From Psococerastis gibbosa (lineage: Eukaryota; Arthropoda; Insecta; Psocodea; Psocidae), in assembly GCA_963971405.1 (NCBI GenBank), contig OZ020491.1:688910-752909 (forward strand): 64,000 bases of DNA, written 5' to 3'. The notes beneath the pieces are model-generated. The model was given only the letters and a program-made list of their open reading frames with translations. It was not told the DNA's origin and did not search any database. The position numbers and the translations under genes were made by a program. Positions 12,056 through 19,948 of the stretch are shown piece after piece; position 1 is the stretch's first letter, and every line of letters begins with the position of its first letter.

Positions 12056-12675
12056 TATTTTTATTTATATTTATTAATGCGGCATTACCCGCCTTACATG
12101 CACGCTCCGCCACTGCTTATTATTAATTAATTATTGTTCTGTTTTTAGTTTTTCTTTGCATGTGATTGTGCAATTGTTTACGGTTCCAAGTGACCATGTG
12201 TGAATGTCTGATTGACGAATTAAAGCAGAAATCTTTCTCTGCTTGTACATATGAGGAGAAACGTCGGTGCCGTAAAAAAATGCCTACTGTACTTGGTATC
12301 TTGGGGGGGGGGGGGGTAGTTGTGGGTCAAAATAGGAAAAACATATGTAGGATCGATTAAATCAGAGCATAATAAATTAATTTGCAATAGATTTACCATT
12401 TTTTTTTTGGGGGGGGGGAGCAGCTACCCCCCCCCCCCCTACGCTGTACTGTATTCGCTTGCTTCGTATATAATAAAATTGTTCTTCAAGCATTACACTC
12501 GCAATCATCCCACGCTCCGCCGCTGGGCTACATATTGTACTACACCGTCATTTGACTTTAAATAGATCCTGCATTCTAGACATACCATAGCATCGGAGCC
12601 ATCAGCTTGCAGAGAAGTCGGGAACCGGACATCTCTGACGGCGACGCTAACTATATCAAGACCCGGCTCCGCCAT
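1373..12675 (-). CDS. ENOSF1: ENOSF1-like enolase-superfamily gene (L-fuconate dehydratase type), first five coding exons, partial at left edge
   Basis: Join in transcript order: 12675-12586, 8876-8659, 6043-5888, 3190-3067, 1534-1373, then off the left edge. The exons total 750 nt and give 250 codons in one frame. All introns are GT-AG, and split codons are restored across the exon 2/3 junction (Trp) and the exon 3/4 junction (Ile). The product begins MAEPGLDIVSVAVRDVRFPT. It contains HTDPDYSCAYV, FTLGRGTEVVVQAV, IGPEKGVIHLATAA, GKPVWKLLVDM, DFRYITDV, GYPAYTT and FKVKVG, all landmarks of ENOSF1 (known family: mitochondrial/cytosolic L-fuconate dehydratase, which removes water from L-fuconate). 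The KxK pair at residues 223/225 is the expected catalytic lysine motif. The metal-binding Asp/Glu residues of the barrel fall in exons outside the window. About 190 residues remain compared with the human protein of about 443. The reading frame is intact. Confidence 0.93.
1655..2135 (+). mobile_element. Mariner (Tc1/mariner) transposase relic, middle deleted
   Basis: Plus-strand reading from about 1683 gives DDPSPGRPMDATTPQIVARV, a stop, then LKIIQIAEACGISEKS: the helix-turn-helix domain of a mariner transposase. From about 1985 the frame resembles the C-terminus (KKVRGKRF, FAEQEK, CIELK...). The catalytic middle is absent and stops and frameshifts are present. It sits in ENOSF1 intron 4. 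Confidence 0.75.
2360..2520 (+). repeat. Dispersed repeat family R3 (possible SINE), copy 1
   Basis: Contains AATTTAATGTATGTATCCGG, CAATCGCCTCACTAAGT, CAAGTACGCTACCACC and TTGCCACCGAAG. Matches stretches at 4205-4372 (inverted), 58555-58710 and 59210-59310. The reverse complement of the last block (GGTGGTAGCG) looks like a pol III A-box, but I see no good B-box. Confidence 0.6.
2555..2938. mobile_element. PIF/Harbinger-type MITE with long inverted repeats
   Basis: Two arms of about 93-97 bp at 2555-2651 and 2846-2938 are inverted copies (GGCGCCCATTCCACCGACCG against CGGTCGGTGGAATGGGCGCC). Both arms carry the GTAGCAGACATTCA motif. Flanked by the 3-bp duplication TTA (2552-2554 and 2939-2941), as expected for PIF/Harbinger. 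The 114-codon open frame across it is fortuitous. Confidence 0.8.
3067..3190 (-). CDS. ENOSF1: ENOSF1-like exon 4
   Basis: 124 nt, acceptor ATAACAG| and donor CAG|GTAAGA. It encodes ITDVVTADECLQMLRENR, then GYPAYTTQ. The human protein has ITDVLTEEDA... and GYPAYTT at the same place. Confidence 0.92.
3191..4204. other. ENOSF1-like intron 3, no recognised element
   Basis: AT-rich with a C-run near 3869. Short open frames here show no domain. Confidence 0.4.
4205..4372 (-). repeat. Dispersed repeat family R3, copy 2
   Basis: Inverted relative to the copies at 2360 and 58555: GATGGCCAGGTGTAACGG, CACTTGTGCGGGTCTTTACA, CGTAACTCAACACGGGTACT, GAAGAGGTCAATCGGATCCA, ATTCATTAAATTG. Confidence 0.6.
4446..4532 (+). 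repeat. tRNA-headed SINE family S1, head only
   Basis: CAGGACATGTAGAGTAGTGG is followed by CCCGAAAGGTTGTTGGTTCGAGTCC, split here as an A-box-like TAGAGTAGTGG and a perfect pol III B-box GGTTCGAGTCC. The next block, TGCTTCGGAGGGCATG, is shared with the fuller copy at 22376-22601. The LINE-like tail is missing. Confidence 0.7.
5424..5560 (+). repeat. SINE family S1, copy lacking the tRNA core
   Basis: TCAGGACATGCAGAG joins directly to GGGCATGTAAAGCAGG, so the tRNA-like core is deleted. The tail GAGTGTAAGAGTGGGCTTTA and TTGGCTTAGTAACAGAATAA matches the full copy at 22376-22601. Poly-T/A ending. Confidence 0.65.
5888..6043 (-). CDS. ENOSF1: ENOSF1-like exon 3
   Basis: 156 nt, acceptor TTTGTAG| and donor AT|GTAAGA. 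It reads IGPEKGVIHLATAAIVNALW, then EGKPVWKLLVDM and IDFRY, with the following Ile codon split. This region joins the cap to the barrel. Confidence 0.93.
6609..6775 (-). repeat. tRNA-like SINE family S2, copy 1
   Basis: Homologous over about 165 bp to 44875-45055 (inverted). Contains a tRNA-like core at 6632-6704, shared 5' sequence (GTGCTAACCTGTCTA...ATCATGTCA on the minus strand) and a shared 3' TTTTTTCCATATCCT. Homology extends beyond the tRNA on both sides, so it is an interspersed element rather than a bare tRNA gene. Confidence 0.7.
6632..6704 (-). tRNA. tRNA-like core of SINE S2 (cloverleaf intact, probable pseudo-tRNA)
   Basis: 73 nt fold as a cloverleaf: acceptor GGGCTTG/CAAGCCC (7 of 7 pairs), D arm GTC/GAC, anticodon stem ACGCC/GGCGT (5 of 5), variable AGATC, T arm GTGGG-TTCGAAT-CCCGC. 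The B-box GGTTCGAATCC is perfect. The anticodon loop CCGGTTA would give GGT with C instead of U at position 33; eukaryotes normally do not use a GGT threonine tRNA. I therefore treat it as a SINE promoter head, not a working tRNA gene. Confidence 0.45.
6852..7455 (-). mobile_element. Helentron-type non-autonomous element H1, copy A (internally deleted)
   Basis: Hairpin end AAGAACCGGTCCGAGTTTAC at 6852, subterminal CTTTCCAATTTAT-type repeat, (GACA)n at 7267-7330 and terminal ATAAATTGGAAAGCAA at 7440-7455. About 250 bp shorter than full copies: sequence jumps from the hairpin end to the GTAGAAATCATCGA block, losing the G-tract. The frames rich in SVCLSVC are translations of the microsatellite. 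Confidence 0.8.
7456..7975 (-). mobile_element. LINE relic (CR1/jockey-like), 3' end of reverse-transcriptase ORF
   Basis: Minus-strand reading contains LKLGPRHSCRSHF, QNGDTHTYNTRQ, PRTVTCERLDPM and LLEKAFYTVAAAL. The same residues occur in the LINE at 42723-43501 (LKLGPCDSCRSHF, QNGDTHTYRTTRG), so the two are copies of one family. Only the C-terminal domain and 3' UTR remain. It abuts Helentron-type copy A. Confidence 0.75.
7976..8658. other. ENOSF1-like intron 2, remainder without recognised element
   Basis: No domain or bounded repeat seen. Confidence 0.4.
8659..8876 (-). CDS. ENOSF1: ENOSF1-like exon 2
   Basis: 218 nt, from acceptor TTCCAG| to donor TG|GTACGT. It reads HTDPDYSCAYVTIATRNG, then GFGLTFTLGRGTEVVVQAV and ends SESQIRW, with the Trp codon split. 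This is the N-terminal capping domain of the enolase superfamily. The plus-strand open frame over the same bases is a shadow. Confidence 0.93.
8877..9785. other. ENOSF1-like intron 1, left part
   Basis: Contains a C-run near 9411 and a short shared motif GTGGGGTTTTACGCATTT (9118-9135), also present at 37029, 22972 and 63726. Otherwise nothing recognised. Confidence 0.4.
9786..10237. mobile_element. hAT-type element with imperfect 8-bp target duplication
   Basis: Starts CAAGGCCGTAGCCAAGG and ends CCTGGCTACGTCCTTG, inverted relative to each other. Flanks GTCACTAA (9778-9785) and GTCACCAA (10238-10245) match 7 of 8. G- and C-runs lie just inside each end. The interior shares CAGAATCGGATTTTGAGA and ATCCAATGAAATTTCT with the MITE at 13325-13504. 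It holds a TTTAAATAAAG stretch of unknown origin. Confidence 0.7.
10575..10739. mobile_element. hAT-type MITE
   Basis: CAAGGCCGTGCTCAGG...CCTGGGCACGGCCATG termini. Duplication TCTGTAAT/TCTGTAAA (7 of 8). An 18-G run lies near the right end. Confidence 0.7.
10785..10994. repeat. Degenerate local duplication of the exon 1 splice-donor side
   Basis: GCATCGGAGCCAT, which spans the end of exon 1 at 12590-12602, recurs in intron 1 at 10969-10981 and in altered form near 10930. GCTACATATTGTAC occurs at 10891-10904 and again across the hAT insertion point (12528). This suggests small tandem duplications around the first exon before the hAT insertion. Confidence 0.5.
10995..12525. mobile_element. Composite 1.5-kb hAT-type element with 8-bp target duplication
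   Basis: Flanked by perfect duplications GGCTACAT (10987-10994 and 12526-12533). Left end CAGTGGCGGAGCGTGCATGT; right end CATCCCACGCTCCGCCGCTG. Inside, 10995-11337 looks like a complete MITE bounded by both ends. 11787-12115 is an inverted copy of its first 310 bp, expanded by a (TTTA)n/(TA)n tract at 12005-12060. The resulting arms of about 310 bp could form a very large hairpin. No transposase was recognised. It splits ENOSF1 intron 1. Confidence 0.75.
12300..12440. repeat. Copy of the 1150-type MITE interior, nested in the composite hAT element
   Basis: G-run then GTAGTTGTGGGTCAAAAT, GATCGATTAAATCAGAGC, AATTTGCAATAGATTTACC and a C-run. Same order as at 1150-1311 and 55198-55378. Confidence 0.6.
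12586..12675 (-). CDS. ENOSF1: ENOSF1-like exon 1 (start codon)
   Basis: 30 codons from ATG (12675-12673) in context ATCATGGCGG to donor ATG|GTATGT; phase 0. It encodes the enolase N-terminal strand with VRDVRFPTSL and ends GSDAM, which joins to HTDPDY in exon 2 as in the vertebrate protein. The Met was chosen because it opens the conserved N-terminus. Confidence 0.9.
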
Positions 12676-12960
12676 GATCGCACCGCCAAGGGAATTTCAA
12701 AAGACGTGGGTCACTTACACAGAAGCTGAGCCGCAACTATGAACTATCGCGTCGCGCGCTGTTATGTCACACTCAACCGGTTACGACACGTCTTGTTTAC
12801 ATGAGATACGCATGCGTGCAGCCCAGTGGGCTTGGCAGATAGCTGCCGTATTCTTAATTTTCGGAGGGAAACTTTCCTATCCTCATTTTGTATTTTCTAC
12901 TGAGAGGTGAAAGCTAGTGAACGGTTACTCACACGCCATGCCCAATGGGCAGTGGGGGAT
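12676..12960 (-). promoter_or_regulatory. 5' UTR and probable promoter side of the ENOSF1-like gene
   Basis: Immediately upstream of the ATG, this stretch is richer in CpG than its surroundings (for example GCGTCGCGCGCTG near 12748). It has no recognisable TE and no clear TATA box. I infer it is the promoter only from position; the transcription start is not visible. Confidence 0.4.
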
Positions 12961-13117
12961 TTCTTTATAACGCGTTACCACATGATGGTTTCGACAGGAC
13001 TTTGGCAGAGACCGGTCTTTTTGTTGGTTCCTGGGGCCATCATCGGCGGACAACACAAACCCTGGCACTTGCCATAACTAAGTGCCATTAATAAAGCAAA
13101 ATTACCACTTCGTCTTA

Positions 13118-13560
13118 GGCCCGGTACACACGAACTGAGAAATTTATCATGGCAACAAATTGGCTGGTTCAAAGAAAAGTTCATTTCTGAACGCATTTCG
13201 CAAAAGTTTTGTGACGTTGATGCGTGTTCGGGGCGGGTCTACTGGGAAACCCATGCATTTTTTCACACCAGCTGGTGAAGTCGAGAAAACGACAAGAAAT
13301 CTTCTGCTAGCCCTACACCGGAAGCAAGGCCGTAGCCAGGGGGGGGGGTTCATGGGGTTTCAACCCCCCCCCCCCCTGAAATGAAATGGCTTGATACTAG
13401 ATAGAATCGGATTTTGAGAGAAAAAATTAAAACTGCTATGTAATATCCAATGAAATTTCTGAACCCCCCCCCCCTTCCGAAAATAAATCCTGGCTACGGC
13501 CTTGAACGGAAAAGACCTGGGCAAATCGCGACTGGCAGAATCATTCGTGTGCTCCGGGCC
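13118..13560. mobile_element. TIR element (GGCCCGGTACACACGAA) interrupted by a hAT-type MITE
   Basis: GGCCCGGTACACACGAA at 13118 and TTCGTGTGCTCCGGGCC ending at 13560 are inverted repeats with one indel-like difference. Flanks are TTA on the left and TAA on the right, so only TA is shared; PIF/Harbinger or Tc1-like is possible. Open frames on both strands here (13147-13384) are inside the element and show no domain. Confidence 0.6.
13325..13504. mobile_element. hAT-type MITE nested in the 13118 element
   Basis: Perfect 15-bp inverted termini AAGGCCGTAGCCAGG / CCTGGCTACGGCCTT with G- and C-runs just inside. Flanks ACCGGAAG / AACGGAAA match 6 of 8, an eroded duplication. Confidence 0.65.
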
Positions 13561-13564
13561 TAAC

Positions 13565-14660
13565 TGCTATTACAGCAATTACGGTATATTCAAAGGAACG
13601 ATTTGTTCTACCTGGTGAGAACCACCTTTAGAATACACTAGTCTCACTTGTCAATGTCACAGCTCACAGCAGCGGGGTGCACATTGCTCACTTAGTATTG
13701 TATATTCCAGTATACCAGACGATCCTAAAGGAAACAGAGTCTTTTGACAGCCAATGGTTAAACGGCTTGTTATCCCAAGGGTGCATACCTTATGAACCTA
13801 AATGGTTCTATACAAACCCAATCGAATACGGATGCTGGGATACATAGCTTTTGCAAAGGCCATGGATTCATTTGAAATCGACTATGAAAACACAGCCGAA
13901 GGGAGAAAACTAGGTTAGCATTTACCTTCAAAAGAATGTAAATAAGGGGCGCACCCATACGAAGACCTCGCAAGGAAAATATTTTGACAAAATTTCTTGC
14001 CACAAACTTTGCAAGAACTTGAGGAAAACTGAGAAATTAAAGGAAAAAGTAGGAGAATGTTCGTAAGGGAGGGAGGAGGTTGGGTGGGTTAGTGAATTCA
14101 GGTTTTTGAGAAAAGCAACCTAGAATTGGCAGGTCTCTTGCCATTCGTATTTGATTTACATTGAACAAAGTTTGTTGAGAAGTTTAGACAAAGGGAAACC
14201 ACGTTCATCATTTATATTCCTTTCAGTTTTTTTTCGAGGGATGAAACTTTTCGGAAAACGTAGAAGTTTAACCGGTAGATTTTGCCTAAGGTTGCATATA
14301 GGAAACTTTTTTCATGTACGAAAAAGTAGTACTTTGGACATGTTTCGAGTTTCATCATTTTATCGTACCTGCATTGCTGATATTGCACGAGAACCTGCGC
14401 GGATAGAGTTAATTCAGGGGTGAAAATCATAAGTCGGTAATCTATTATTTATATCATTATATAATAATGATGTATAATTATTTTGCAATTTGGATGAGGA
14501 TGCCTCCTAAATTATAAAAGTTGTTTCTCCGTGGTCAATGTTGAATGTACTGTAAGTCTGGAACAAAGAAGAGCAATCAGGGAATCTGACAATAAAATCA
14601 TATAAGAATTACAAGAATTCGTTCATGTTCAAAAAAGTTTACATTAACTAATTAAATAAA
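13565..14660. other. Spacer, nothing recognised
   Basis: AT-rich; open frames at 13770-14003 and 14151-14430 have no domain I recognise and overlap one another on opposite strands. Confidence 0.4.
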
Positions 14661-14663
14661 TAA

Positions 14664-15309
14664 AAATCCCTTTCGGCTCTGGCCGATCAGGTGTAGGGAG
14701 ATTCCATACAAGCGCAGACTCCGCTTTTCCTTTAGTTCTCTAAACTATACTTGTAATAAAATTAAAAAATAGTTTATTATTTTCCCGACCACAGCGTCAC
14801 TCTTGTGTTCCAATTTTCGAAACACAATGACGACTATGAACTTTTATTTAAGTGTCACATTATTTTCACTTTGACTGGATGCCATCATGAAATCGTTGAT
14901 TTGTCGTAAAAAGGGTTGATCACCATTATCGTAGATAATAGTATGGGCTTTCAGTCAGATTTGAGTTCATTCCTCTGCGGCCAATATTAACTTAGATATG
15001 AATTATATAAGGTTTTAATCGGACGCCATCTTGGAAAAAAATGGCGGATCTAGCTGGTTAACGAAATCTATCAAGACATTTGTATGATCAAGTTTTGTGT
15101 CAAGATTCATTACAATCGGATAGTATTTACGGAAGTTAGAGTGTTTCCTAAAATCGATATACATACATACAGTATATACATACATATATATACTAGTTTT
15201 AAACGGAGGGTGGTTTTAGGCGCAGGGGGTCATGAAATGAAAAGTTGTGTAGAAATTTTCCGGAAGTCGAACATTGGTCGCCGTCTCAATAGGTAGATGA
15301 ATCTCCCTA
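14664..15309 (-). mobile_element. Family R2 element (Helentron-like architecture), copy 1
   Basis: Left end holds the hairpin TCGGC-TCTG-GCCGA followed by TAGGGAGATTC. The right terminus is GAATCTCCCTA, the inverse of that motif. Interior includes ATCGTAGATAATAGT, GCCATCTTGG, TTACGGAAGTTAGAGTGTTT and GTCGCCGTCTCAATAGG. It is an inverted copy of 39982-40802. One terminal and one subterminal repeat plus an external hairpin resembles Helentron-derived elements. Confidence 0.7.
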
Positions 15310-17179
15310 ATTTATTGTAAAACATGGTTTTATTGTATTGCGCGTGGTGCCTACTTAACATGCATAGACTGCAAAATTACAAGCTACTAGTATAACGAAA
15401 TATACTTAAATTTACCTAACACAAAAAAGAAAATCATACAAACGAAAATGATTGTAATTATTTATAAAAAACAGTTATTTATCTACAATAATTGTTATAA
15501 CATTTTACAGAAGTCGATAACATATTCCCTCGTTTACTCTCGAAGATTCTGATTACTGTTAAATTAAATGCGGTACACTCGCGGTGAATTTAGACTTTTT
15601 TGTCCTTTACGAAACTTGGCGCCTTTTTAATCCTTAATGCAATGGTTTTCCATCTCGGCGAACCCCTCATTTAGCAGCAGAGTCGTTACCGAAATTGTGT
15701 AGCTCCGGTAATGCCCCATTTCTTTCGTTTACTAAAACAGCGGGGCAACAGCGCGAAACGACCGGGTCTTTAGTATCGATAAGGCAGAAGTCTCTCCTTT
15801 TATTTAACTAGGGGTTGTTTACACCCAGATGGGGTGCCTTCAAGTGTTGATATGCATATTTATGTTCCGGAGAAAGCGATAAAAAGGAAACTTTCATTGT
15901 AGTAGTAACTAGCTGTAGGTACTTATGTCTCAAACTTGAAGCTGTTTCCATTTGAGCTGGAATATCTTTTACTACGAAACAACACAAAACTGATGTGGCC
16001 TGTTCACAAAGGCTAATCAGACAGCTCTCTTGACATGTTACTTGATGTTGAGAGGTCCAACAAGAATCGATCAGTGTACGTAATTGGTTAAGTCATTAGT
16101 GTGGCAATATGTATTGCAATGTATCATTGATGAGTTATGTAGCAGTATTATATGGTATGTATAACATAACGCCTAAACGGGGCGTTGTCTTAGATGTCTT
16201 TGTAACGACGTAATGTCGTTTTTGGTATTTAATTGATGATTTCATAAATCAATTAGATACGTAACAGTGATTTCCCTCGTATTAATGAAAGGTAAGTAAA
16301 CTTTTGAATAAACACCGTAAACTCTTTTTCCCTCCATTTAAGTTGACTCAACCTAAAGCCACGTCTGGTATTTACTTTTTTTCAAAGAACTTATATAATA
16401 CTCTAGAAGAAGTAGAAGAACCATTGGCGCTAGTGTCGCATGGTCATTTGACTTTCGCCATTTTTGGGCTCACAGCAGGGGGTATTCTGTATTTTATTTA
16501 AAAACTAAGAGAAAGTGCCTTTTTGTTGCCCTGTCATTATTGCCTATAATTTAATTTTGCATTTGCTACATTTGAAATTTCATAGGGTACAGTACAGTTC
16601 CTGTTTTGGATGATTGAATTTATTTGATGCTATTGTTTATTATTAATCCACATAATTTTCAGCTATTTTGGGAAAGTATATTTATCATAATAGTGAAGTT
16701 AGACAGCCTAAATATTTAAAAAAGACACATTTCTTTTTAGTTTTAAAAATCTTGGATTAGGTACCATAAGATAACTATTGAGTTTCATTTGGCGCGAAAA
16801 TTTGAGGCCAAAATAAGGCAGATCTTCTATTGGTCCCCTGATTCCGCAAGCAAATCATATGGAGGTGTAGGGGCTCGCTTTTTTTGCAAGCAGCAATTTT
16901 TCGCCAACTCTACAAAGTTTTTACCAAAGGTTGTGAACCTTGTTTTTGAACCAAAAAGGGGTTTCTAGTAGCATAGACTGCGAGTAGACGGTTGGTCGTC
17001 CTTCAGGGGCTCTCCCCCTGAGTCGCTGTTGGGTCTACCCATCTGAAGCGAGGGGGATTAAGGAGGGAACAACAGATGAGAACGGTAGGAATGGCACACA
17101 CCGCCTGACGTCAGGATCCGAAGAGTGCTGATGTATTTGGAATATAGTATGTCCCTTAAAAAAATGGTATAATTAATGA
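15310..17179. other. Spacer, nothing recognised
   Basis: Contains only a fragment (ACGCCTAAACGGGGCGTTGTCTTA at about 16171, here in two parts: ACGCCTAAACGGGG and CGTTGTCTTA) resembling the S2 tRNA-like anticodon arm. Open frame 16304-16501 has no domain. Confidence 0.4.
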
Positions 17180-17431
17180 CAAGCACGTAACCAGGATTTT
17201 ATTTCGGGAGGGGCTAACAACCAGGGGGGGGGGGTATGGAATACCCCTGGTAAAACGGCGGGTCAAGTCTTCCGTAATCTGCGGGAGTATCTTGCACTAT
17301 TGAATCTACTGTATATACACTGGATCGAGCGAGAACAAATATAAATAAACTAAAAAATCATGTTTTTCCCCTTTTTTTACATTTTGGGAGGGACTTCAGC
17401 CCCCCAAGCCCCCTCCCTGGCTACGTGCCTG
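17180..17431. mobile_element. hAT-type MITE with perfect 8-bp target duplication
   Basis: Duplication ATTAATGA at 17172-17179 and 17432-17439. Termini CAAGCACGTAACCAGG / CCTGGCTACGTGCCTG. A G-run lies at 17224-17234. Confidence 0.85.
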
Positions 17432-17460
17432 ATTAATGAAGTTTTAGCTACATCTTAGCC

Positions 17461-17573
17461 GACAAACCACTTTTTTTGTTCCTGCGACCTCAAAACGTGT
17501 AAATCCATTTAAATCTCTAAATCCAACATTTCGACCATCACAAGGTTTTCCAACAAATAGAAAAGCAATAATG
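17461..17573 (-). mobile_element. Helentron-type H1 5'-end fragment
   Basis: CTCAAAACGTGTAAATCC, TTTCGACCATCACAAGG and AGAAAAGCAATAA match the 5' domain of H1; the rest is missing. Confidence 0.65.
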
Positions 17574-17989
17574 AATGATTCATTCATTCATTGGGGACGT
17601 AAATAAAAAGTTAGTAATGGCCTAATAGTCATTCCGTGCAATTTGTAAGTAAAGGTAACCCAAATTATCTCCAAAAATAACTCAGAAAAAAAATTTGCCG
17701 GTTAAAATTGCGGTTGTCGAGGGGTAACAGATGCTCATAGAACAAGTATGGCATGTTGTAAAGCATTGGGAAATATGAACAATCTGTTTTTCCTTAATAT
17801 GGCCATCACAAGAATTACATGAGAATATCAACAAGAAAGACGGAAATGAACTGTCTGACTTTGGATGAATATTTTGATGGACGGTAATGCAGTGTATCTT
17901 GGTGAGGTTGCATGTTAGTAAATGCATTGCTATTATTTTTGAGGCAATGTATTTCGCTTTGTATGGTTGGAATAATAGTTTGTGAAGAA

Positions 17990-18430
17990 TATTGTTGTAA
18001 TTAAAATACAGCAGCCTACTTCTCTATATGCAACACCTTCTTCGGCAAGAGAGAAGTCGAACGGAAGACAAAGACCAGAGTCCACCTGCAACAAGTGACC
18101 TGAGTAAAATAAACGCGACTCAGATGAAGTGTCTAAGACGGATTGCAGGTCGAACAAGGTGTCAGACAAGACTTGCAAGTCGATTCCATAGAGGAAAGAT
18201 TGGAGAATATACAGTTGCAATGGTTCTGCCAAGTCCAAAGGATGGACGAGAACAGGACCACCCGGAGGTTGGCGGCAGCAAGGCCGCAAGAAGGAAGAAG
18301 ACCCATCGGCAGACCGAGGACAACCCTTGAGGGAAGGATTGAACAACTAGCCGGATCAAGAGGGCTTTATAGCCCTAACTCCGCTAGAATGGCTTAGTAA
18401 TAGAACTAAAAAGTCCTTTTTTTATTATTT
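17990..18430 (+). mobile_element. LINE 3'-end relic whose tail is shared with SINE S1
   Basis: Two overlapping plus-strand frames give the C-terminal reverse-transcriptase tail: ATQMKCLRRIAGRTR, then LENIQLQWFCQVQRMDENRT and GRRPIGRPRTTLEGRIEQLA. One frameshift separates them. The reading runs into RGLYSPNSARMA and a stop, and the DNA there, GGGCTTTATAGCCCTAACTC to AGTAATAGAAC (18362-18403), is the same as the SINE S1 3' tail. Resembles RTE/BovB-type LINEs; clade not certain. Confidence 0.75.
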
Positions 18431-19885
18431 AAGGTTAACGTCCAACCGGGGCGTTCAGAAAATGGGTTCGGGCCACCCCCCCCCCCCCCCCGCACGCTGT
18501 ACGCTGTGCACGCGGCACTAAGGGGGAAGCAGAAGAAGAAGTAGTTAAATCAGAAAACCATGCATATGGTCTCAGTGGCCGTGCAAATGATAGATATTGC
18601 CTATCAGACTTGTTACTGGTCTGACGGGATTTGGTAATTGTGTGAGGTGGTTATTAAGTGACTGGTGACTGCCATAGTGAAAGATTTCCGGAAAGGAAGT
18701 CACGGGTACCATTCACCGCTGTCAAATTAGTAATAATTATTCAAGGGAGAGGCTGAAGCCATGTGGTTCGGAATCTACCATATTCAAAAGGTCTCATCAT
18801 TCATAGCCTAGCAAGCTCAAACACAAAGGTTTGCTGGCGCTATGTAAGTTCCATAGTTAAACCAATGCCTAGCAAAGAAATCGTGGTAACGATAGAGATT
18901 GTGTTATGTATGAATTGAGAGTTCTTTAACACCCTACAGAGGGTACTAACAAGGCTGATAAAAATGAAAGCATTTTATTAGACTTACATGCAAAATATTG
19001 CCTGACTTTTAGGTTAGGTTAGCATCGCCATATTTTGGCCGTTGAAAATCAATCAATCAATCAATCAATCAATCATAATATGTACATTACATTACAATAA
19101 ATTTACTATAACAAAATATATCCCATCATACGGAGGAAAATCCATACTTCTAATAGGCTACATTACTTCTTGGATAATTATACAGTATTGCGTTAGTGCA
19201 ATGTACATGTGCACCTTGTGGGCCCTGGAGGAATTTTTCTACCCAAAACTAAAATACTTTGAGACAGGGAAAATCGTGGCACCCGATAATAAACTCTAGA
19301 TGATTGCTGGATTAATCTCATTAGGCCTACCTACTTTACGATACACTAATTTCACAAATAGGAAAGGACTCGTACAGGGTCTTCTTACAATTTATCTGTC
19401 AATCAATTGAGTATACGTACAAAATGCAGCGAAATATTTCTTCACAAGATGTCCATAATTCAGAGTGACCCTTGGCGGCCAAGCTCCCTCTACATATTTC
19501 AACAGCTTCAACCTTTTGCCGTCCCCCCCCCTCCCCCCCGGCCACCCCTCTCTATCAAATTTGTACACGCCCATTACCAGTCAGACGTTTTTCTTGTGTC
19601 TCATGTTCTCCAGAGGGAAACTTTTAGTGGGGGTCCGAGAAAAATGACTCTATCCTAGACTTTGACAAATTTCAGATTGCTGAAAAATATTAAGTTAGTT
19701 TCGAAATAAATGCATGTTGTTGCGTTTATTACTCTGCATAGGACAAACTGTAGCTGCAAATTCATTTCCTTGTTGTAATCGAGTTACCCATGTTCTTGCA
19801 GTGAAACAGTAAGGCAATAAAACCAGACGCTAATATAAAAAAACAAGATTGGCATGACAGCAAGACTGCCGAGTTTCAGAATTTC
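18431..19885. other. Spacer with C-run and (AATC)n
   Basis: C-run at 18475-18491 and an (AATC)n microsatellite at 19046-19074. Fragment CCAACCGGGGCGTT near 18441 resembles S2. No gene recognised. Confidence 0.4.
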
Positions 19886-19948
19886 CGATGCAAGCACGTA
19901 TCCAGGATTTATTTTGGAGGACCTAAATGCTCCCATTTTTATTTTATT
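19886..19948. mobile_element. Left-end fragment of a 17180-type hAT MITE
   Basis: CAAGCACGTATCCAGGATTT matches the left end of 17180-17431 and is cut off by the H1 element that begins at 19949. Confidence 0.55.

Noticed and set aside
12166..12360. Possible hAT transposase or zinc-finger exon in the composite element
   Set aside because: The 64-codon frame runs into a G-tract and shows no motif that I can assign.
19046..19074. Direct repeats suggesting a CRISPR array
   Set aside because: They are simple microsatellites without spacers in a eukaryotic genome.
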